From Ramicandelaber brevisporus (taxonomy: Eukaryota; Kickxellomycota; Ramicandelaberales; Ramicandelaberaceae): DNA of 14,002 nt. Numbering within the stretch: the first letter of the stretch is position 1; each line of letters opens with the position of its first letter. The stretch is taken from contig MU602750.1 of the NCBI GenBank assembly GCA_025201865.1, positions 1-14,002 on the forward strand, given 5' to 3'. The position numbers and the translations under genes are program-made. The notes under the pieces are model-generated. The model was not told where the DNA came from. It saw only the letters and a list, made by a program, of their open reading frames with translations, and ran no database searches. Of the stretch, positions 4,913-11,639 are shown one piece after another.

Positions 4913-7561
4913 ATGACCTCATCGAGCAACGGCACAAGTAATTTGCTCTTACAGGCCGAGGGTTCCTCTGCGACTGCTGCTGCGGCAGTGGCTGTAGCGG
5001 CGGCTGCTCTGGTTGCAGCCGGAGTGCCTCCACTGAACAAGGCAGATGTACGCTCCAAGCTGGCGCAGGAGCCCAATCCGTTCGAGACCAGCTTTTCTGC
5101 CATTGCCAACTCTGACACCACCGCGGCCACCACAACCACACCAACAACAGCAACAACAGCCATCTCCCTAGTGTCACCAGCAGCTCAGGCGGTGAGAGTG
5201 TCGTCGTCGTCCCAGACAGAGGTTGACTCACTGCGACTTGAGAACAATACCCAGGCCTCCTCAAACACGATAACCTCGAAAACAACCGCTATCGCCAACA
5301 CAGCTGCTGCTGCTGCTGCTGCTGCGACGGCAGCAACTTCAAGAAAAGGTGTTCCGGCGACAACCCTTTCAGGACCCGCACCGAGTTCATCATCTGCTGG
5401 TGCATCAGAGTCTGTCGCGGTGAAATCGCCGGGCTCTGGGAACTCTTATTCTGTCAACGATAGGGCGGTAACAACTTTGAAACCGGCGACGGATGGCATC
5501 ATTCAAAGTCAGACAGTCGGAAAAGCCAAGGCTGAATATCAACGGCAGCAGCAGCAGCAGCAGCAGCATCAGAACCAGCATAATCAGCAGCAACAGAATT
5601 CAACAGCACGCGGCAGCAATAGTGGCAATAGTGGCAATAGTGGCAATAGTGGCAATAGTGGCAATAACAACAGCGGTGGAAGGGTGGCAGAGGGACTTTC
5701 CGGACTGGCATCAGCTGCACTCTCTGCATCGAGCGTCACTGGAAATCATAACAACAGTCTCGTCAGCATGCGTACACAATCGCCACTTGTCCCACATCGG
5801 CAGCTCATGGACGGTGGTGTGCCAACGTCATCTCCCACAGGCCACTCCACCTTAACAAGTGTCCCAGGCCGTACTATCCTCCCACCGCTGTCTGAGATGG
5901 AGAGCCCACGCGGTCAAGGTGTAGTTGGAAACGACGGGCCGGGAACTGCTGCATTCCGAGCTGCGGTTTCAGCACCAAAGCCTCCTCAGTCTGGGTTTGG
6001 GTTCTTATCCGGCAGCAATGCATCTAACGTCAACAGCACAAACAGCGGTGTAACAAGCTCCTTCACGCAGCCTCTCCCGTCTCCCACGACTGCTGTACTC
6101 TTGCGCGCTCTTGGCAGTGGTCCAAGCGTTGTAACTCCCGGCGGAACTCTGCGCGCAGTACTGCCAATCCCGGCTGCAATTGCATCAAGCCAGGCCTCGC
6201 TCTCAACTGCGCCGCAGCCAGTTCAGCCCACCCAGCAGATCCAGCCAGCTATTCCAGGACAAATCCCGCTTGCCTCGCTGCCAGTTGCTCCGGTCCTGTC
6301 TGCCGCATCCAATGCAGTTCCGGCTGGCCCAGTAGACAAGTCATCGGCAGTAGCAGCGGCAGCAGCGGCCGCGGCCGCAGCAGCAGTCATCGCCTCAACC
6401 GGTCTGGCCCCTCTCCAAGATCCAACTGCCATCCATCCACCGTTGGCTGCACAGAATCCACATTTGTTTACCATGCCGCAACCACCTCCAGTCTCGCATG
6501 CATCTATTCACCAACCGCCGCAGTATCCTCCGTATATGGCCAATGGACAGCCGCCGCCTGCTGCACCATGGTCTCAACCAGCTCCTGCTTCCAATGTTCT
6601 TCGTAATGTACAGTATGGCCAGCGCCAACCAGCCAGTGCAACCTCAGCCCCTGGTCGGCCAATGCTACTCTCCAGCCCTCATCATCACCAACAACAACAA
6701 CAGCAGCAGCAGGAGCCGCCACGTCCTCTTCCTCTGCAACCCCAATATGTATCTCAAGCACCTCCTCTTATTCAAGACACAGCAGCCACTGCCAATAGTG
6801 CCTTCACATCTGGCGCTCCATCAAAGCCAAGTAAAGAGCGTGGCAACAAGAGACGGCGGACCAATGAGCCTACACCGACAACAACGGCAGCACCAGCACC
6901 AGCACCAGCCCATCGAGGCAGGAAGCAGTCAATTTCACCACAATTGGCAGCTGGCGTTGACCACCTGGATATTGACCAGGATGACTTCAATATGGATGAC
7001 ATGGATGATGACGAAATGAGCCGAGACTCCAGCATGGTCAATAGTCCTCAGAATGGCCAAGCTCGTCTCCCAGGATACTCATCAAAGATGGGCAAAGGAG
7101 GCGATGGCAGTCCAGACGATTCATCCAAATATGACAAGGACATGTCAAGCGAAGACAAGCGTAAACTCTTCCTTGAGCGCAATCGTCAAGCTGCTCACAA
7201 GTGCAGGCAGCGCAAGAAACAGTGGCTCAATGAACTGCAAACTCGCGTCACTACATTGACGTCAGAGAATGAGAGACTCAAGGGTGAAACTGCGAGCCTT
7301 CGTGAGGAGATTGTCGGCTTGCGTACAATGCTGTTTGCACACAAGGATTGTTCTGTGGCTCAGGCCAACATAGCCAATGGCGCCAGCAATGGAATCTTGG
7401 TCAATCCGGCCATCATGCCAGGCGTTCAAAGCGTTCCTGCGCCTTCTGTACATCATCAACATCCCCATAATCATCGGGCTCATTATCATGGTGGAGATCC
7501 AAGTGGAAACGACCACAATGGTCATGACTACTATCAATCATCGCATCAACACCTTCGTTAA
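4913..7561 (+). CDS. atf1: Atf1/ATF2-like bZIP transcription factor
   Basis: An 882-residue CREB/ATF-type activator. The bZIP is at about 747-813: basic region NRQAAHKCRQRKKQW (757-771), with the N-x2-A-A-x-K-C-R DNA contact pattern, and a zipper with Leu at 775, 782, 789, 796 and 803, exactly every seven residues. It is followed by LFAHKDCS, the extension typical of the fission-yeast Atf1 and animal ATF2 family. These factors bind TGACGTCA-like CRE sites and are targets of the Sty1/Hog1/p38 stress kinases. Near the N-terminus EPNPFETSFSA (53-63) resembles the osmotic-stress motif of fungal Atf1 proteins, and TPGG at 408-411 resembles the TPGG of their HRA region; several Ser/Thr-Pro sites occur. 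A basic KERGNKRRR (about 640) may be a nuclear signal and 683-705 is strongly acidic. The rest is low complexity: Ala runs, Gln runs (about 211-232 and 593-602) and NSG repeats. The frame is open above, but the first in-frame ATG is 4913. No introns. Confidence 0.93.
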   Translation: MTSSSNGTSNLLLQAEGSSATAAAAVAVAAAALVAAGVPPLNKADVRSKLAQEPNPFETSFSAIANSDTTAATTTTPTTATTAISLVSPAAQAVRVSSSSQTEVDSLRLENNTQASSNTITSKTTAIANTAAAAAAAATAATSRKGVPATTLSGPAPSSSSAGASESVAVKSPGSGNSYSVNDRAVTTLKPATDGIIQSQTVGKAKAEYQRQQQQQQQHQNQHNQQQQNSTARGSNSGNSGNSGNSGNSGNNNSGGRVAEGLSGLASAALSASSVTGNHNNSLVSMRTQSPLVPHRQLMDGGVPTSSPTGHSTLTSVPGRTILPPLSEMESPRGQGVVGNDGPGTAAFRAAVSAPKPPQSGFGFLSGSNASNVNSTNSGVTSSFTQPLPSPTTAVLLRALGSGPSVVTPGGTLRAVLPIPAAIASSQASLSTAPQPVQPTQQIQPAIPGQIPLASLPVAPVLSAASNAVPAGPVDKSSAVAAAAAAAAAAAVIASTGLAPLQDPTAIHPPLAAQNPHLFTMPQPPPVSHASIHQPPQYPPYMANGQPPPAAPWSQPAPASNVLRNVQYGQRQPASATSAPGRPMLLSSPHHHQQQQQQQQEPPRPLPLQPQYVSQAPPLIQDTAATANSAFTSGAPSKPSKERGNKRRRTNEPTPTTTAAPAPAPAHRGRKQSISPQLAAGVDHLDIDQDDFNMDDMDDDEMSRDSSMVNSPQNGQARLPGYSSKMGKGGDGSPDDSSKYDKDMSSEDKRKLFLERNRQAAHKCRQRKKQWLNELQTRVTTLTSENERLKGETASLREEIVGLRTMLFAHKDCSVAQANIANGASNGILVNPAIMPGVQSVPAPSVHHQHPHNHRAHYHGGDPSGNDHNGHDYYQSSHQHLR
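5546..5600 (+). repeat. CAG/CAA repeat encoding a polyglutamine-rich tract in the bZIP protein
   Basis: CAG units run in tandem from about 5546 and then mix with CAT, AAC and CAA codons, giving a Gln-rich tract broken by His and Asn. A second, shorter Gln tract is encoded near 6688-6715. Neither disrupts the reading frame. Confidence 0.85.
5618..5662 (+). repeat. Five exact 9-bp tandem repeats (AATAGTGGC) in the bZIP gene
   Basis: Five identical copies of AATAGTGGC follow one another without a single difference and encode (Asn-Ser-Gly)5 in the linker between the first Gln tract and the middle of the protein. The nine-base unit keeps the frame whatever the copy number. Confidence 0.95.
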
Positions 7562-7769
7562 AACTTGTTTAGCTTCTGTTTTTATTTTTATTTTTTTATT
7601 TTTCTTACTTTTTCCATTACAATTACCATTAATTCCACGATTACTTTGTTTTACGTATACATATGTAAAGATAACTAATGTAGGATACCTATCATAGTTG
7701 AATAGTACTATTCATAGTTTAGTCTTTTCTTTTCTTTTAAAAAAAACATAGGCTGATTGTGATTTTGTT
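7562..7769. other. Convergent 3' region of bZIP and eIF3f genes
   Basis: This 208-bp spacer starts with a very T-rich stretch on the plus strand (TTTTTATTT-type repeats, about 7578-7616), a good candidate for the bZIP polyadenylation region. The other side has a run of A and G residues on the minus strand reading away from eIF3f, and a 16-bp perfect palindrome at 7699-7714. No coding frame is visible. Confidence 0.5.
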
Positions 7770-8924
7770 TTAAATGATGCGCTGCAGCTTTTGAGCAATG
7801 TCAAGCTGAGCACGAGCAACGTGAGCCAAGTAAACAACCATGAGAATATCGTGGACATGGGCGTTCATGCTCTCGGCGAAAGCCTTTGGATCAATGTGAG
7901 GGACAACGGCCAGTACATCCATCAAGTAACGGCCAACGGCAACACTCTCTGGAGAAGCGGCCAATTGAGGATTGCTACGCTGCTTTTCAACAAATTCCGA
8001 GACGCGCTCAACCATCGAGAGCAATTCGGAAATGGCGCGCTGCAAGCTGACAATGTCTGCAACTGGCTGGCTTGGATCGACATTGGACTTTGACTCGGTC
8101 TTTTGTTGAGAGACCAGCGACAGTGCACTACGATCTCCATTCTGATAGGAAATCTCGCACGAAATTGGCAAGAATGCGAGGTTGGTTCCAGATGACTTCT
8201 CACCAGCAACATTGCCAGACTCGCCATCAGTGGCAGCGTTGTCACCATCGGTCGCCTTGGCGGCGGCGGCAGCAGCAGCGGCAGCAGCAGCCTCACGAAG
8301 AGCAGCGGCAACAGAAGGAGCGCCAATAGTAACGGCAGTGAATGCCTTGACGGAGAGAGCCTTAGAAATAAGCTCGGCATCCATCAGCAGGTGAACGGCA
8401 GTGTCAAGAGAGCCGGCGGTAGCTGATTGGCATTCGCTGGTAAAGTACTGCTGAATGACTGGGGCATATTTGAACAATGGAGAATCGCCCTTGCCGCTAG
8501 TGGCATACCAGCCAACAATAACCTCACGGCGGTTGGCCTTCTTGTGAAGGTCATACATCATACGGTGGTGCTCCATATCAAGCAGGATCTGATCGGCACT
8601 GGCATCCTCGCTGTGTGGGACTGCATAGCAGCTGCGGATCTCGACGTGTTTGGCTCCGGTGTTGCTGCCGGCCAGAGGAGTAACGGTGCCGAGAAGAGTG
8701 CCCAGCACGCGCTCCTGACCAGAGTTGCGTCTCAGGTAATGGTCGACAATAGAGAAGAGAACAGCTGGGGCAACTGTGCACGACACTGCACCGCTGCTTC
8801 CGGCAGCCGCGGCCACGCCAGACGCAGCGGCGGATGCTCCGGATTTGGAGGCGGTGGCTGAGATCGCTTCGTTAGCCTCTGCTGGCAGAGCCAGAGTCAA
8901 GATCGAGCCCGAGGTAGTCGACAT
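7770..8924 (-). CDS. EIF3F: Translation initiation factor eIF3 subunit f
   Basis: A 384-residue MPN-domain protein of the eIF3 complex, which binds the 40S ribosomal subunit in the cytosol. After an Ala/Ser-rich leader (about 15-50) the MPN domain begins with APAVLFSIVDHYLRRN (52-67) and ERVLGTLLGTV (71-81). It continues with VEIRSCYAVPHSED (94-107), DMEHHRMMYDLHKKA (116-130) and VIVGWYATS (135-143), all diagnostic of eIF3f. The His-x-His metal motif of active MPN+ proteases is absent after GWY, so it is an MPN- scaffold form. An alanine run (211-222) plus a Gly/Ser/Asp-rich stretch to about 246 interrupts the domain; it resumes with LAFLPISCEISY (249-260). The C-terminal helices (290-384) match the family's bundle-forming part. 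The start ATG is at 8922-8924. No introns. The Ima1-like gene lies upstream on the same strand, 212 bp away, and is presumably transcribed separately. Confidence 0.93.
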   Translation of the reverse strand: MSTTSGSILTLALPAEANEAISATASKSGASAAASGVAAAAGSSGAVSCTVAPAVLFSIVDHYLRRNSGQERVLGTLLGTVTPLAGSNTGAKHVEIRSCYAVPHSEDASADQILLDMEHHRMMYDLHKKANRREVIVGWYATSGKGDSPLFKYAPVIQQYFTSECQSATAGSLDTAVHLLMDAELISKALSVKAFTAVTIGAPSVAAALREAAAAAAAAAAAKATDGDNAATDGESGNVAGEKSSGTNLAFLPISCEISYQNGDRSALSLVSQQKTESKSNVDPSQPVADIVSLQRAISELLSMVERVSEFVEKQRSNPQLAASPESVAVGRYLMDVLAVVPHIDPKAFAESMNAHVHDILMVVYLAHVARAQLDIAQKLQRII

Positions 8925-9136
8925 TGCTATTCAATCTGTTGGCAAGTATAATAAGAAAAAAAAGTGTGCTGCACGATGGCTGTATTTCTCTCGATCTTGC
9001 TGATCAGAACCAGTTTGCTTTCTCTCCTTCGCTCACCAAACTCTCTTGCTGGAATTCTCTCTTTCGTCTCCCAAAAAAAAGTTAAAATCAAAAAATCAAA
9101 AAAAATTAACATGGATGGACTATTTATTGTTTATTC
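8925..9136 (-). promoter_or_regulatory. Spacer holding the eIF3f promoter and Ima1-like gene 3' end
   Basis: This 212-bp spacer between two minus-strand genes contains two A/T runs: poly-A on the plus strand around 9074-9107, next to the Ima1-like stop, and an A8 run near 8956, close to the eIF3f start. Read on the minus strand, the part near eIF3f is pyrimidine-rich and ends in CCAACAG 14 bases before the ATG, which looks like a splice acceptor. A GTGAGC sits about 100 bases upstream of it. A leader intron is possible but unproven. Confidence 0.45.
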
Positions 9137-11164
9137 CTAAGCAAGTGGCTTCAAAGCAAACCAGAAGGCTGCCGTGACATCTGCAAAGAGTGAAATCATG
9201 CCAAGGTAAACGGCGACTATTGGGTACGAGGCATCCGCATTATCGGGAGTATGTGGACATGACATCTGAGAGACACATCCATCTAATGCAACAGCTCTCC
9301 TACCGATTGTCGACATCAGCGCAGCCAACAGCGAGCTCTGTTGGCCAAATTGCTTCACGGCCAGCGATGCTGTGTTTCCATCCCACAGTAGGATAGCCAC
9401 AAGAGCAATCTCCAGTGACAATCTCCATAGCACATATTGATGCTGATGTGTATTAATCCGCAAGGGATCAATAGTAGCGCCGAATCGAATATATGCAGCT
9501 CCTAATATTGGAATAGTGAGTAGCCTGAATGAAGTGCTGATGTATGCAGATATGAGACGAATTAGGAGGCACGTTGTGAAAGTCAGGGCAGCTTGTAGCT
9601 GAGACGAACGTTGTCTTATTTGAGCCGCCAGCCACATTCTGGATGGATGCCAGACATTTGTGATGGTCCACTGAACTGCCTTGTGTTTGTGTAGTCGATG
9701 GAGAGCAGAATTCTGACCATTTTGCTCACTAACCTTCATACTGGACATGAATGCATCTTCAATGCCAGCGTGCTGTTGATCAAAGAAGAATCGACTCGGC
9801 GGGAAACTAGACAGTGATGAGGAGTGTCCAACTTGTGCAGTTTGTGCAGTCTGTAATGACTGCGTTGTTTGTGCAGCTTGTGCAGTTTGTGCAGTGTCCG
9901 GTAAAGTGCTGTTGATGGGTTCCCAGTCCATTTCCGATCCATCATCTTGTATATTGTCATCGATCTCATCATGGCCACTGTCGACAACTGATGCCAGGTT
10001 TTGATCTCTGAGTGCATCAAACAAATCGCTGGTGGAGTCAAGCGGCTGTTTTGAAGTAGTTTGCACTGATGCTGGAGACAGGATGGGTGCTGAGGGAGAT
10101 GGAGTAGGTGTACCTCTTAATGATGTGCCAAATGTACGCTGGTATTGAAGTGGTCTTAGCAAACTCATCATCACAGTCCCGCAGACAATCAAAAGAGCGT
10201 CGATAAATGCAGTCAATGCAATCAGTGCAGTCTTTGAGAAAGCATCATCTATAGAATACGAGTAATACTTCGCAATGATTAACGATCCACCAGTCATTAG
10301 CCGAGTGATACCAGATGTAATAACAAACCATCGGTATCTGTCACGCCCAACCGGCTGAATTCTATAGTCATGAGCTCGGGATAGCCAGGTAGGATCATAC
10401 ATGGAAACAAGTCCGGCTGTGATTATACCATTTGCTATTAATAGCTGAGCAGCTTGTTCCGATGTAATTTTGTAAGGACTGATGAGCGACTGGAGTGAAC
10501 TGAGTGGATTCTGTAAAAGACTGTTGTAAGATAAGAATGCAACAAAATGAATGCAAATGACCAAAAATGTAGTAACAAACCATCCAATTTTCCTTACAAG
10601 CGTTGCACTTTTCACTCTCACAATGACTGCCTCGTCTCTGGCTGCCAGTGACTGTCGCAAACTCTGTCCAAATCCATGTGCCATGCTTGTTCGATCTGCC
10701 GCATTTAATGCCTCAATTAGTTTTGGCCCACACTTTCCACAAACCGACGGATATCGCTCTTCCAATACTGCTTTGAACGCCTCATCTGAACCATATTTTG
10801 ATAATACAATGTCTTCATCAGTTTCGGCCAAAAGAACATTAACCATTTGATGATTATGAATACAAATGTCACAAAACACACTGCTGCTATTGTCGCCACC
10901 ACTATCCAATGCCGCAGATGCAGGCGATGGCGATGACACATGTCGAAAGGGACCTGGCTTGGCATCATCGTGCATTTCAGGTACACTATCGACGAGTTCG
11001 CCATCGCTGTTAAAGACATTGTCGCAGTCACATTTATCACAATGAAACGATGTGCAGTCGTTGCCAAGGCGCACGCGAGACTGCTGAAGAACTAGCTCAG
11101 AGTTGCAGTAAAAGCACTGCACTCTCTCGTGCCAAGAGCGCTTAAGTAAGCCCCTCAGAGCCAT
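9137..11164 (-). CDS. IMA1: Ima1/TMEM201 (Samp1, NET5)-like inner nuclear membrane protein
   Basis: A 675-residue membrane protein with an N-terminal Ima1 zinc-binding region: C17-x2-C20, then C42-x2-C45 followed by NVFNSDGELVDSVPEMH, and a second set C98-x2-C101 and C142-x2-C145. This matches the paired-cysteine pattern and the short segment before the membrane part of fission-yeast Ima1 and animal TMEM201. Those proteins sit in the inner nuclear membrane and connect heterochromatin or centromeres with the LINC complex and microtubule organisation. Hydrophobic segments are at about 194-216, 238-255, 279-298, 311-336, 524-561, 578-593 and 647-671; several are probable membrane spans. Between them lies a hydrophilic loop (about 340-510), acidic around 395-415, then MDWEP and a Thr-Ala-Gln repeat (424-444). 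Length is like the family. The ATG at 11162-11164 begins MALRGLLKRSWHERVQCFYC, close to the first cysteine pair, as usual. No introns. It lies upstream of eIF3f, same strand. Confidence 0.85.
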   Translation of the reverse strand: MALRGLLKRSWHERVQCFYCNSELVLQQSRVRLGNDCTSFHCDKCDCDNVFNSDGELVDSVPEMHDDAKPGPFRHVSSPSPASAALDSGGDNSSSVFCDICIHNHQMVNVLLAETDEDIVLSKYGSDEAFKAVLEERYPSVCGKCGPKLIEALNAADRTSMAHGFGQSLRQSLAARDEAVIVRVKSATLVRKIGWFVTTFLVICIHFVAFLSYNSLLQNPLSSLQSLISPYKITSEQAAQLLIANGIITAGLVSMYDPTWLSRAHDYRIQPVGRDRYRWFVITSGITRLMTGGSLIIAKYYSYSIDDAFSKTALIALTAFIDALLIVCGTVMMSLLRPLQYQRTFGTSLRGTPTPSPSAPILSPASVQTTSKQPLDSTSDLFDALRDQNLASVVDSGHDEIDDNIQDDGSEMDWEPINSTLPDTAQTAQAAQTTQSLQTAQTAQVGHSSSLSSFPPSRFFFDQQHAGIEDAFMSSMKVSEQNGQNSALHRLHKHKAVQWTITNVWHPSRMWLAAQIRQRSSQLQAALTFTTCLLIRLISAYISTSFRLLTIPILGAAYIRFGATIDPLRINTHQHQYVLWRLSLEIALVAILLWDGNTASLAVKQFGQQSSLLAALMSTIGRRAVALDGCVSQMSCPHTPDNADASYPIVAVYLGMISLFADVTAAFWFALKPLA

Positions 11165-11639
11165 CAGATCTATCCGCTTAGACCACTTCTTGGAACTGGC
11201 GATCAGGTTGGGTGTATGCGTATGCGTATGTGTATGCGTATGTGTATGCGAATCTTGATCACGTTGTTTGTTGTTCTTTTTCTCTTCCTTCCTGCTAGCT
11301 CTCTTCGGGTCCGGAGTTTTTTTTTTTTGAAAAATGATTCGGCGAAATAGATGCCCCTTTGCTGGTTTCGGAGTCTCGCAACAGATTCTCCGGTGGCGAT
11401 GCGCAGTGATGCCAGTGATGGTGAAGGATGCATAAAACCGCAGCGGAGGTGTCGTTCAACTGGCTGCCGCAGTGACCTGAAGATACGCAGCAAACGCACA
11501 CACCACTTTCATTATATCTCTTTTATTCTCTCATTCATTCCTTCACTCTTCTGCTCTTCCTCCTCTTCCCCTCTCTCCCTCTACTTTACAATCACTCAGC
11601 CGAAAAGATACACAATAGACAAACGAAGCTTCGATACAC
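11165..11639. promoter_or_regulatory. Divergent intergenic region between Ima1-like and MFS transporter genes
   Basis: This 475-bp stretch must carry both promoters. It has a six-copy hexamer repeat (11214-11249) close to the Ima1-like start, a run of 12 T at 11317-11328, and a strongly pyrimidine-rich region (about 11515-11590) just before the transporter ATG, typical of fungal core promoters and 5' leaders. Short open frames are present on both strands but none looks like a protein or has neighbours that support it. Confidence 0.6.
11214..11249. repeat. Six tandem hexamers GTATGC/GTATGT
   Basis: The units read GTATGC, GTATGC, GTATGT, GTATGC, GTATGT, GTATGC with no gaps, and differ only in the last base (C or T). 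The block lies 50-85 bp upstream of the Ima1-like ATG, where on the coding strand it reads GCATAC/ACATAC. Confidence 0.95.

Noticed and set aside
5499-5729. Minus-strand frame with repeated Cys-His-Tyr units inside the bZIP gene
   Set aside because: It is the complement of the 9-bp NSG minisatellite and is explained by the plus-strand coding sequence.
11203-11501. Two overlapping minus-strand frames in the Ima1/MFS spacer (one with His-Ile-Arg repeats)
   Set aside because: The repeated peptide is only the GTATGY array translated; neither frame has a recognisable domain.
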